From Chitinophaga oryzae (lineage in GTDB: Bacteria > Bacteroidota > Bacteroidia > Chitinophagales > Chitinophagaceae), in contig NZ_CP051204.2 in NCBI RefSeq assembly GCF_012516375.2, forward strand, positions 2,480,001 through 2,544,000: DNA of 64,000 nt, written 5' to 3'. Of the stretch, positions 52,193 through 60,202 are shown piece by piece (within the stretch, counting starts at the first letter, position 1; each line of letters opens with the position of its first letter). The translations under genes and the position numbers were made by a program. The notes beneath the pieces are model-generated. The model ran no database searches and was not told the DNA's origin. It worked only from the letters and a program-made list of their open reading frames with translations.

Positions 52193-53184
52193 GTACAGAT
52201 GTTTTCATAGAAAATGCCATAAGATACTATGGAGCATTAAATGCTGACAGTACACAAGGTTATGGATTGTATTCCGGTAAAGCAGGGTTGATTGCTTTGT
52301 GTTACACACTTCATTCATATACCGGAAACGACATTTTTGCATCGAAAGCGGATTGGTTGCTGAAGGAGTTGGGAAGTAATATATCAAAGGTGGGCACTGT
52401 TTATTTTGGAGACGGGCTTACTGGTATTGGATGGGCCATAGAATGGCTGTCTCAGAATAAATATCTCCAAATCAATACCGACGAAATACTGGAAGAACTT
52501 GACACAAGAGTGTATCGGACGGTGATGTATGAGCCAGGTAAAAGCCTGCGGCTCGATAGCGGAATACTGGGGCTGTCACTGTACCTGTTGAGCAGATACC
52601 GTAGCAAAAATCATTTGACGCCGAGGCTAAAAACCTTGTCGCATCAGGAGTGTCTGGTCGTCTTAACGGATGAAATGGAGACGAAATTAGGTGCATTGGA
52701 GCATGAATATGATGCGGCTGCGATAATAAACCTTAGTCAGATGATCATTTATAGCGGTAAGGTATGGCAGTATAAATTGAATATCGAAACAGTTGAACGG
52801 TTAATATACAGGTGTATCGATGTTGCAGATAATCTGTTGAAGAAGTATAACGACACTTCCTCACGGTTGTCAGGTCCGCTTATACAGTTAGCTTATGCGC
52901 GGTTTTATGCAGGAAGTATTTTAAATCTTGATAGCTGGATGGAACAGTCAAGGCAATACATCTCAATACGTTCTTCTTCGACGCCGGTTGCTGACATGGA
53001 TTTGTCGCTTGTTTGTAAACTATATAAAGATAATTTGATCGGCGAAGAATATTATCAGTTGGCGCTGGAGTCGCATGCCCATCTGTTCAGCTCTCCCATG
53101 CATTGCCTGGGAGTTTTATCGGCCTCCGTCGGGAACGGTGGATTTTGTATCGAAAATTGGGGCGAATACTGCCTGGTAGGATAG
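52189..53184 (+). CDS. LanC-like protein, reduced
   Basis: A 331-residue protein with LanC-like GxxG helix repeats: YGLYSGKAGLIALCYTL, FGDGLTGIGWAIEWL, LDSGILGLSLYLLSRY and LSASVGNGGFCIENWG. Typical LanC enzymes have about 400-420 residues and a zinc site of Cys, Cys-His (NisC Cys284, Cys330, His331). Here no CHG motif is found; the closest is PMHCLG. So lanthionine cyclase activity is doubtful, and no LanB or LanM dehydratase is nearby. It may bind or chaperone the peptide. It starts by ATGA overlap with the glycosyltransferase gene. Confidence 0.7.
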   Translation: MSTDVFIENAIRYYGALNADSTQGYGLYSGKAGLIALCYTLHSYTGNDIFASKADWLLKELGSNISKVGTVYFGDGLTGIGWAIEWLSQNKYLQINTDEILEELDTRVYRTVMYEPGKSLRLDSGILGLSLYLLSRYRSKNHLTPRLKTLSHQECLVVLTDEMETKLGALEHEYDAAAIINLSQMIIYSGKVWQYKLNIETVERLIYRCIDVADNLLKKYNDTSSRLSGPLIQLAYARFYAGSILNLDSWMEQSRQYISIRSSSTPVADMDLSLVCKLYKDNLIGEEYYQLALESHAHLFSSPMHCLGVLSASVGNGGFCIENWGEYCLVG

Positions 53185-53302
53185 TCCCTTAAAATATTAG
53201 CGCTAAGCGGGTGTATAGAGTGAGCTCCTCTTAATCCTGCAGCCGTTACTGCGTCACAGGCTAAAATTGAGAGCGTTTTTTTATTAAACAAAAAAAATCG
53301 TT

Positions 53303-53542
53303 ATGGAAAAGTTTAAATTAGAGGAAACGAACCAGTATCCCGGTGAATTCCTGTCAAGGGAACAATTGAGGAATATTTTAGGCGGTACTGCCCCTTTGAC
53401 CAATCCGTATTGTGATGGAACTGAAACATGTTCCAACGGATGGAAATGTGCTGATGGCACAAACTCCGGTAAGGAAGATTGTGAAGAAGCTACCCAGTGG
53501 TGCATTAACAATGGTTCTACAGGAGTAAGATGCGATTGGTAA
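53303..53542 (+). CDS. Double-glycine leader peptide with six-cysteine core (RiPP/bacteriocin-like precursor)
   Basis: A 79-residue precursor. The leader ends LSREQLRNILGG (residues 17-28), the classic C39-cleaved double-glycine form. The predicted 51-residue core has six cysteines at core positions 9, 15, 21, 32, 39 and 49, many Thr, Ser, Asn and Gly, and is acidic, with one tyrosine next to Cys9 (NPYCDGTE). The even cysteine number and the adjacent VKOR-Trx gene suggest three disulfides. Thr/Ser and Tyr give possible sites for glycosylation and sulfation. It starts 118 bp after the LanC-like gene. I know of no characterised homologue. Confidence 0.75.
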   Translation: MEKFKLEETNQYPGEFLSREQLRNILGGTAPLTNPYCDGTETCSNGWKCADGTNSGKEDCEEATQWCINNGSTGVRCDW

Positions 53543-53572
53543 TAAGAAGGGCATAATAAACTGCCTTTAATC

Positions 53573-53621
53573 CAGGATGCAGAGCGCGCTTGAGTTTGTT
53601 CATAGCCGCCTCTGCATCCTG
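53573..53621 (+). other. Hairpin after the precursor gene
   Basis: Perfect 12-bp inverted arms (CAGGATGCAGAG, 53573-53584, and 53610-53621) with a 25-nt loop, 30 bp after the precursor stop, no T-run. It may lower read-through to downstream enzyme genes or protect the precursor mRNA. Confidence 0.4.
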
Positions 53622-53711
53622 ATATAACTTCAGGTGCATAGTAAGGGTTGAAGCAGGCCCGGATCCTGCTGTATCCTTACATTTTTTTACTGATTTATAC
53701 AATGTGACACT

Positions 53712-54374
53712 ATGAAAATCCCCGACGGCGCCGTTTTGCCTGGTCTTTTTATGGGTAACTTTTTTTGTCTTATACCCAATACAAACTTCGCCTTTGTTGT
53801 CGTATCCAAAAACTCCTGCTCTTTTCTTAAAAAAGTAGCCATTTTTAACAAAACGGGCGACTGGATGGAATCGGTGGAACAGACGCACAAGACGATTGGC
53901 TTTACCGATAAATCGGGATACCTGGTTCCCGTAAATGAGATAGACAATTATGAGAAGGAAAATGGAAAGTTAATAAAATTTACAGTTTGGAGAGATCCCG
54001 TGGAGCGGTTTGTCTCAACCTATAAGTATTTTTGTATTGAAAAGGAATACAGGACCTATTTTCATTATTTAAATTTGCATACAGACTGTGGCTTCGGGCG
54101 ATTCCTGGAGTTTGCCACTTTTGAATTAGGGAAAAAAGATCCCCTGTCACAGGATGAGCATATCAGGAGACAGTCGGACTTTTATTCTCCTGGTGCCGTG
54201 GACCATATTGTTCCTATTTCCGGACTAAATGACTTTCTCCACCGGTACAGCATACCATTCAGGAAAGAGCGGTCAAACAGAACGGAGACGCGATTTGAAA
54301 TTGACTCGAAAGAACACCTGGACCTTATCAAAGAATTATATAAACCGGATTTTGCAATCCAACCAAGTTGTTAA
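53712..54374 (+). CDS. PAPS-dependent sulfotransferase (family 2-like)
   Basis: A 220-residue cytosolic protein of the Sulfotransfer_2 type. PAPS-binding 5'-phosphosulfate element FVVVSKNSCSFLKK (about 28-41), 3'-phosphate element WRDPVERFVSTYK (about 93-105), and DEHIRRQSDFY (148-158), which corresponds to the W/H-x-x-P-Q element. It should transfer sulfate to a sugar or peptide. It is encoded downstream of the precursor and glycosyltransferase genes, so sulfation of the peptide or its glycan is a reasonable inference. The next gene starts 11 bp after its stop. Confidence 0.8.
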   Translation: MKIPDGAVLPGLFMGNFFCLIPNTNFAFVVVSKNSCSFLKKVAIFNKTGDWMESVEQTHKTIGFTDKSGYLVPVNEIDNYEKENGKLIKFTVWRDPVERFVSTYKYFCIEKEYRTYFHYLNLHTDCGFGRFLEFATFELGKKDPLSQDEHIRRQSDFYSPGAVDHIVPISGLNDFLHRYSIPFRKERSNRTETRFEIDSKEHLDLIKELYKPDFAIQPSC

Positions 54375-54385
54375 TACTTTATAGT

Positions 54386-55585
54386 ATGCGAATTTTCACG
54401 GTGCCCGTAGTTGTGATTTTAATTGGACTTTTAGGATTGTTCTCCTGCAGGGACGGAATAAAACGCCCGTCTGAACAACAACTGGTTTTTAGTTTAAAAA
54501 TTTCGCTTAAGGGATTTGGAAAGACAAGGATTACGGCAAGCAATGCTTATGCCGCAATTAAAGTTGTACCATCGGACATCCGGCTGGAAACAGATGAACA
54601 AACCGTTATTGTTAAAGGTGACTTGTTGAAGCCAGGGTTGCTAAACGTTGATATTTATAACCTGTCGGACAGGACAAATTGGCCGATCGTCATTTATGTC
54701 GACGGGAAAGCCGATTCTACTTATATAAATGCCGATATACGAAACGCTAAAACGCCGGGGTTGCCAGCTTATCCTGCCGTGGCTTCCTCTTCGCCTTTAC
54801 AAAAGCAACTCTCGTCCTATATGTATCTGAGAGATAGCACCCGAAAGCTGTTTTACGATCGAAGAACGAAAGTCAGGGAGGAGCTGGTCCGGGCGATAGA
54901 AAACGACGACAGAAAATTGATTGATTCGCTATCTGATATCGTCAACAACTTCGAACACCGGTTCCGGTTTTATGAAATCGACGCAGCGAAGCGTTTCCTT
55001 TCAGATACACCTTTTTCGTTGATTTCCGTTTATGCGGCGCTCGAGGCAAAAATAGCCAGGTGGGACCCTCAAACTGGTTTTTCAGTTTACAGGCAGCTGC
55101 CGGCGGATCTTCGTAGCAGTGAATATGGCGAATTGCTCAATAAGGAGCTGCTGCGGTACCGGTCGGCGGCCGAAAAAACCGGAAATAAGGTTGCCCGGCT
55201 TTATGGGAAGGACGATAATGGAAAGGAGATAGACGCCCCTACGGCCTTCCGTCATTCCAAATATACGCTGGTTGTTTTCTGGGCGTCCTGGTGCGGCTCC
55301 TGCATAAGAGAAGTCCCGGAACTGAATCAACTTTATGATAAATACCGTGGGAAAGGATTCAACTTAATTGCGGTGTCGATAGACGAAAACAGGGATAGCT
55401 GGTTAAAGGCTATTAAAACAAATAAATTTAAGGCCAGCCATCTATTGGAACTGAAAGGGACCGAAAATATTAAACAGTTTAACATTACTACAGTGCCTTA
55501 TTCCTTTCTCCTAAACAGCGATGGAACCATCTTAAATGTGAATAGCCCGCTGGATTCCATCAGAATGAAATTAATGGACCTATAG
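54386..55585 (+). CDS. TlpA-like thioredoxin lipoprotein
   Basis: A 399-residue lipoprotein (lipobox LFSC, from MRIFTVPV). The N-terminal half is beta-rich and mid-part helical, as in Bacteroidota DUF4369-TlpA proteins. The C-terminal thioredoxin domain has VVFWASWCGSCIREVPELNQ (CGSC, near residue 300) and a cis-Pro region NITTVPYSFLL. It acts in the periplasm as a thiol-disulfide oxidoreductase, probably keeping cysteines of the peptide or its enzymes in the correct state. Placed between sulfotransferase and APS kinase. Confidence 0.82.
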   Translation: MRIFTVPVVVILIGLLGLFSCRDGIKRPSEQQLVFSLKISLKGFGKTRITASNAYAAIKVVPSDIRLETDEQTVIVKGDLLKPGLLNVDIYNLSDRTNWPIVIYVDGKADSTYINADIRNAKTPGLPAYPAVASSSPLQKQLSSYMYLRDSTRKLFYDRRTKVREELVRAIENDDRKLIDSLSDIVNNFEHRFRFYEIDAAKRFLSDTPFSLISVYAALEAKIARWDPQTGFSVYRQLPADLRSSEYGELLNKELLRYRSAAEKTGNKVARLYGKDDNGKEIDAPTAFRHSKYTLVVFWASWCGSCIREVPELNQLYDKYRGKGFNLIAVSIDENRDSWLKAIKTNKFKASHLLELKGTENIKQFNITTVPYSFLLNSDGTILNVNSPLDSIRMKLMDL

Positions 55586-55603
55586 CATATACCTGTCATC
55601 GTT

Positions 55604-56130
55604 ATGGCTGATAAATTTGTTGTCTGGTTAACAGGGCTGTCCGGTGCAGGGAAATCTACACTTGCGGCAGGACTCAAAAAGCATTTTGACTTTTTACAAA
55701 CCGCTTCCATCATTTTAGACGGCGACGCCATTCGCAGCGGGCTAAATGCCGATCTTGGATTTTCACGCGAAGACCGCCGGGAAAGCCTTCGGCGGATGGC
55801 GGAAGTTGCCCGCCTTTTTTTGCGATCGGGAATTATCCCTATTGTAGCAGCCATTTCACCTTATGCGGAAGACAGAACCGCGGCCAGAAGGTGCTTTAAG
55901 GACGATATTTTTATTGAGGTGTTTGTCAGGTGCCCGTTGATATATGTGAGCATAGAGACGTAAAAGGATTGTATAAGGCCGCCAGAAGCGGTAAGATTCA
56001 GAACTTCACAGGTATTTCGGATGAGTTTCAGGAGCCGCTGAATCCCTCCGTTGTGATCGATACTGCTACAGAGAGCGAAGAACAGTCGCTCGCAAGATTA
56101 AAGTCTTTTCTCGACAATTTTCTTGGTTAA
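55604..56130 (+). pseudogene. cysC: Adenylylsulfate (APS) kinase, CysC-like, frameshifted
   Basis: APS kinase makes PAPS, the sulfate donor. The first frame (55604-55963) has P-loop TGLSGAGKSTLAAGL, ILDGDAIRSGLNADLG, SREDRRESLRRMAEVARLF and ends early after FIEVFVRCPLIYV. The second frame (to 56130) continues the family sequence with CEHRDVKGLYKAARSGKIQNFTG. Both would join as one about 175-residue protein if one base were added to the CCC run near 55933. Either a real single-base deletion or a sequence error. Together with the sulfotransferase it points to local PAPS supply; no ATP sulfurylase is nearby. Confidence 0.85.
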
Positions 56131-56142
56131 ATTCACATATGG

Positions 56143-56167
56143 AAAGCAGCCGTACCCCGGCTGCTTT
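56143..56167 (+). terminator. Intrinsic terminator ending the peptide locus
   Basis: Perfect 10-bp stem (AAAGCAGCCG) with a 5-nt loop and an immediate T-run. It separates the locus from the convergent LytTR gene. Confidence 0.85.
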
Positions 56168-56169
56168 TT

Positions 56170-56847
56170 TTATGCTTTAAACCTGCGGATCAGCTGCTCC
56201 CTGTAAGACTGGCTGACCGGCACCGTCTGCGTTTTGGAAAGATACACGGTGTCTTTTTTTATAGCAACAATTTTCTTCACCGGAACAATATACGACTTAT
56301 GTACCCGCACAAAGTCCCCGGCCGGCAACTGCTCTTCCAGCGCCTTTAAAGTACTACGCTGCAGTATATACCTGTCTTCCAGGTAGATTTTCATATAGTC
56401 GCCCACCGCTTCTATATAACGGATGTCGTCATGGTAGATCTTTTCCGTACTGCGGTTATTGTCGACAAAGAAATAACTGCGGACAGGATCATTTTCCTCA
56501 GTTGTTTTTATTTTGGAGATAGCCTTCAGAAATCGCTCGTAGGAAAAAGGCTTCAACAGGTAATCCACCGCATTCAGTTCGAAGCCGTCCAGCGCATATT
56601 CCTGGTAGGCAGTGGTGAAGATCACCTGCGGCGGATGTTCCAGGTTTTTCAGGAAAGTAAGTCCGCTCACCAAAGGCATTTGTATGTCTAAAAAAAGCAG
56701 GTCCACGGAATACGTTTCCAGCATGGCGATAGCTTCCATGGCGTTGCGGCAATGGCCCACAATAGCGATGCGGCCGCACCGCATTACATATTCTTCCAGG
56801 ATTTCGTGAGCAATAGGCTCGTCATCTATGATCAGGCAGTGTATCAT
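56170..56847 (-). CDS. LytTR-family response regulator
   Basis: A 225-residue regulator. Receiver with IIDDEP, phospho-Asp in LLFLDIQMPL and ILKPFSYE; LytTR domain with IRYIEAVGDYMKIYLEDRYI and FVRVHKSYIVPVKKIVAIKK. It overlaps the upstream kinase gene by four bases. It has a convergent arrangement with the peptide locus, so regulation of that locus is possible but unsupported. Confidence 0.92.
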   Translation of the reverse strand: MIHCLIIDDEPIAHEILEEYVMRCGRIAIVGHCRNAMEAIAMLETYSVDLLFLDIQMPLVSGLTFLKNLEHPPQVIFTTAYQEYALDGFELNAVDYLLKPFSYERFLKAISKIKTTEENDPVRSYFFVDNNRSTEKIYHDDIRYIEAVGDYMKIYLEDRYILQRSTLKALEEQLPAGDFVRVHKSYIVPVKKIVAIKKDTVYLSKTQTVPVSQSYREQLIRRFKA

Positions 56848-57935
56848 GAGGCTGTCAGGTCAATTGATAAATATACTTTGTACGTACCATTCCCTTCATC
56901 CATCTTTAAAGTGTGTTTGCCGGGATAATACAGCGCCAGCCGTGCTTTCACGTTTTCGATCCCCACACCGCCGCTGCGGGGAAGGGGAGTGGGATGGGCA
57001 TGTACATCATTGACGATTTCAAAATATAATTGCTTGTCTTTTAAAACGATGGTAGCGTTTATGTGAGCGCTTTCCCGGAAATGATGCGCGCCATGTTTAA
57101 TGGAATTCTCGATGAAAGGCAACAGCAGCAGGGGAGCTACCATCGTCGTGCTGTCCACGCCTTCTGCGGAAAACTGTATATGCACATTCCCCAGGCGCCG
57201 GTTTTCTATGGCGAAGTAACTTTCTATGAAGGCCACTTCTTTTTCGAGCAGCACTTTCTCTGCATTGCTTTCGTACAGGATGTAACGCATAGCGTCAGAC
57301 ATCTGAAGAATGAAGTCCGGCGCTTCTTTTTTCCCCAGTAACGTCATGCCATAAACGCTGTTCAACGTATTAAACAGGAAATGCGGGTTGATGGTCGCCC
57401 GCAGCGAATCTATTTTCAATTGGTAGTTTTGCCGCTCCATCTGCCAGCTCCGGTATTCGCTTTCTATAGCATAGCGCCAGAAAGCGATGGAACTGAAAGC
57501 TACCAGGTCGGGCACCAGGATGCCAAAAGACCACCCCTTCCAATAGGCCATCCGCCGGGTGTTTACGGTGAATTCTGCTGTATAGAATTGTTGCAGACCG
57601 CCGTCGCCGGCTATTTGCATGAAAATCCGGCTGACGAGGTAGTTATTGGGGATAGAAAGTATAAAAACAAAAAAGATGATAACCGGAAACAGCAGCCAGT
57701 ATTTTTTATGCTGCAGCAGCCAGGGAACTGCCAGCCGGTAGTATAGCAACCAGTATAAAGAGGAAGCGATGGCGTACAGCACGATAGCCGGATGCGGAAA
57801 TAAGCCGGTCGCCTGGCCCGTTTCCGGCATGTTAAGATACCAGGCGTATTTATAGGCGCCGGCATATAACAGCCAGATGGTCAGCTCATAGATCAGTGAA
57901 AGTTTACGTCTGTTGGTAGCCTCCTGCGGTTTCAT
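56844..57935 (-). CDS. LytS-like sensor histidine kinase
   Basis: A 363-residue membrane kinase. Four hydrophobic segments in about 15-160, phospho-acceptor in NPHFLFNTLNSVYGMTLLG, N-box in ENSIKHGAHHF, and GVGIENVKARLALYYPGK near the end. It forms a two-gene operon with the LytTR regulator downstream. Confidence 0.9.
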   Translation of the reverse strand: MKPQEATNRRKLSLIYELTIWLLYAGAYKYAWYLNMPETGQATGLFPHPAIVLYAIASSLYWLLYYRLAVPWLLQHKKYWLLFPVIIFFVFILSIPNNYLVSRIFMQIAGDGGLQQFYTAEFTVNTRRMAYWKGWSFGILVPDLVAFSSIAFWRYAIESEYRSWQMERQNYQLKIDSLRATINPHFLFNTLNSVYGMTLLGKKEAPDFILQMSDAMRYILYESNAEKVLLEKEVAFIESYFAIENRRLGNVHIQFSAEGVDSTTMVAPLLLLPFIENSIKHGAHHFRESAHINATIVLKDKQLYFEIVNDVHAHPTPLPRSGGVGIENVKARLALYYPGKHTLKMDEGNGTYKVYLSIDLTAS

Positions 57936-58111
57936 ATGCTGTAAATCTATTCAAAATACAGGCATGTAATACCTTTTGCGATGAAACAGCCTCCTTTTGC
58001 GATGAAATGGAAGGCCACCCTTTTTGATCGGGGAAAACAGGCCATTGAAAGCATAAAGTTGCCCACGGCAGCTGCGGGAGATAGTTTTGTGATTACGCTA
58101 AATACAAAAAT

Positions 58112-59320
58112 ATGAACCGATTTATCAGCTTATTTATCCTCCTGCTATCCTCCGCCAGCCTGTGGGCGCAGCCCGGAATCCGCCCCTTAAAAATAAAAGA
58201 CGGTCAGCTCCCTGTTGAGCAGCTGCAGCCCCTGGTATCAGAAATGGCAAAGCACAGTATCGTAGGACTGGGAGAGGGCACCCATGGCACCAAAGAGTGG
58301 AACGATACCAGGATCGCTATTATCAAAGAACTGGTAGCAAAGAATGGGTTCCGCGTCCTGTGTTTTGAGAACGCTTTCGGCGACACCTATTATTTCAACC
58401 AGTGGTTGAATTCGAACAAGCCGGTCAGGGAAGGCATGAAACAGTACCTGATTGCCCTCTGGCAAACCCGCGAACTGGAAGGATTATTCGAATGGGTGCG
58501 GCGGTTTAACCGGCAACATGCCGACAAAATAACGATCGCCGGGATGGATTTTAACTACCTCGGCAATACGGCAGCCCTGCTCCGGGAGCAAGCAAAGCCC
58601 CTGCAGCACCCGCTGCTGGAGCAGTGGACACAGGAACTGCAGCTCACCGCGCAGACGTTTGACTCCATCTGGAACTGCCAGATGAAAGGCGTAGGCCGCA
58701 AGGATTTTATCTCGGTCATTACCCATGGGACTAGTAAACTACACCAGGTTGACAGCCTGGTGAAAACAGACACGCTCCCCGTTTCTGAAACATTTCAGCG
58801 CGCGCTGCTGAACGGCCTTTGCTGGACCAGCGGGGAAGACAACCGGGACAGCGGTATGGCGAATATGGCGGTCAGCATCGCTGGCAATAGTAAAATGATC
58901 GTATGGGCACACGCCGTTCACCTGGCGCTCCGGTCGCCGTTTAACGACCATGCGGTAGGCGGCTGCGGCGGATATATTAAAAAGAAAGTGCCGGCCTATT
59001 ACGCGCTGGGCACAGGAATGTCTGCCGGCACTTACGGCGGAACGGCAGACCGCTTCGATACCAAACAGAATGTAATGCAGGCTTATGCTTTGCCGGCTGT
59101 TACTGCCCCCAGCTGGGACAGTTTGTTCCATCAGCAGGCGCTCCCTGCGTTTTATATAGATCTGCACAAGGCGTCCGCTGACACTACGCTCCGGCCTTTG
59201 CGGCTTGTGGGTTACGGACCGCCGGCGTCCATCTCTTACAGCGATCCCGTTCGTTTAAAAGATTTGTTCGATGGGTATCTTTTCCTGGAATATACCAGCG
59301 CGCCTGATTACCTGCCCTGA
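58112..59320 (+). CDS. Secreted erythromycin-esterase-family protein
   Basis: A 402-residue protein with signal peptide (MNRFISLFILLLSSASLWAQ). Active-site motifs: IVGLGEGTHGTKEWNDTRI, VLCFENAFGDTYYFNQWL, AGMDFNYLG and IVWAHAVHLALRSPF. Unlike the 31.3-kb homologue it is exported, and it is GC-rich like the surrounding genes. It stands alone with its own terminator. Function unknown; macrolide esterase activity is unproven. Confidence 0.88.
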   Translation: MNRFISLFILLLSSASLWAQPGIRPLKIKDGQLPVEQLQPLVSEMAKHSIVGLGEGTHGTKEWNDTRIAIIKELVAKNGFRVLCFENAFGDTYYFNQWLNSNKPVREGMKQYLIALWQTRELEGLFEWVRRFNRQHADKITIAGMDFNYLGNTAALLREQAKPLQHPLLEQWTQELQLTAQTFDSIWNCQMKGVGRKDFISVITHGTSKLHQVDSLVKTDTLPVSETFQRALLNGLCWTSGEDNRDSGMANMAVSIAGNSKMIVWAHAVHLALRSPFNDHAVGGCGGYIKKKVPAYYALGTGMSAGTYGGTADRFDTKQNVMQAYALPAVTAPSWDSLFHQQALPAFYIDLHKASADTTLRPLRLVGYGPPASISYSDPVRLKDLFDGYLFLEYTSAPDYLP

Positions 59321-59350
59321 TATCGTAAAAAATTATAGTTTGATGTATGG

Positions 59351-59380
59351 TCCGTTCCGGAGAGGCTTTCCCGGAACGGA
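59351..59380 (+). terminator. Intrinsic terminator
   Basis: 10-bp stem (TCCGTTCCGG) with a 10-nt loop, followed by TTGTTTTT. It ends the erythromycin-esterase-like transcript. Confidence 0.8.
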
Positions 59381-59535
59381 TTGTTTTTGTATGACCTACC
59401 GGCCGCCGCTCCGGGACTGTTTTCTGCCGGCCGTTTTCCCTCCGGCGGCAAAAAAAAATCGCTGTTTCTGCCGGCCTCCTTATGATTCTTTGCCGTCAAC
59501 TCCTTAGTTTTACGGGGAACAATGATCGAAGCTAC

Positions 59536-60132
59536 ATGAGCAGCATGCCATCAGAAACTGTCATATGTGAGCGCTTGGCGGCGGGAGACGGGGATGCATT
59601 TACCTGGCTGTACGAACATTATCAACCAAAACTGTTCCTTTTTGTCTTCCCGCTGACGGGTTTTTCCAGGCAGGACACCGACGAGGTGGTCCAGGATATT
59701 TTTGTAAAGCTGTGGTTAAGGAAAGAAACACTGGTAACGGTGCAGTCGCTGCAGGCTTATCTTTTTATGATGGCCAAAAACCGGCTGTACGACCTCCGCA
59801 TGGCCGCCGCCCGGCAGTCGAAAGCCCGGGACGTGCTGGCGCTGCAACAGGACGACGCCCACACCGATGTACAGGAAAAAGTGCAATTCAACGAATACCA
59901 TGAAATAGCCCGCAAGGCCATAGCCGGGCTTACGCCGCAGCGCCGCCGGATCTTTCTGCTCCGCAATGAAAGCGGCCTTTCACTCGATGACATCGCCATG
60001 GAGCTCCATATCTCCAAATTCGCCGTAAAAAAACAATTGTACGAAGCGGTACGCGATGTAAAGACCTACCTGAAAAAACATGCCGGCCTCGATGCAGCCC
60101 TGCTGGCGCTCCTCTTCACCTCCCTGAAATAA
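59536..60132 (+). CDS. FecI-like ECF sigma factor
   Basis: A 198-residue sigma factor. Region 2: FTWLYEHYQPKLFLFVFPLT and DTDEVVQDIFVKLWLRKE; region 4: GLTPQRRRIFLLRNESGLSL and IAMELHISKFAVKKQLYEAV. Start at MSSMPSE. It heads the second sigma/anti-sigma/SusC set. Confidence 0.9.
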   Translation: MSSMPSETVICERLAAGDGDAFTWLYEHYQPKLFLFVFPLTGFSRQDTDEVVQDIFVKLWLRKETLVTVQSLQAYLFMMAKNRLYDLRMAAARQSKARDVLALQQDDAHTDVQEKVQFNEYHEIARKAIAGLTPQRRRIFLLRNESGLSLDDIAMELHISKFAVKKQLYEAVRDVKTYLKKHAGLDAALLALLFTSLK

Positions 60133-60202
60133 CCGCTCAAAAAAAATATTTTTTCGCAGGTGTCCTTTCCGGACTCCGGGCAGTCTTATTAGTAACAGCA
60201 CT

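Noticed and set aside
52189..53542. Calling the peptide a lanthipeptide
   Set aside because: No LanB, LanM or other dehydratase is present and the LanC-like protein lacks a visible zinc site; disulfides fit the neighbours better.
56170..57935. LytS/LytTR pair as the regulator of the peptide locus
   Set aside because: It is on the opposite strand, separated by a strong terminator, and no LytTR-type repeat was seen upstream of the locus.
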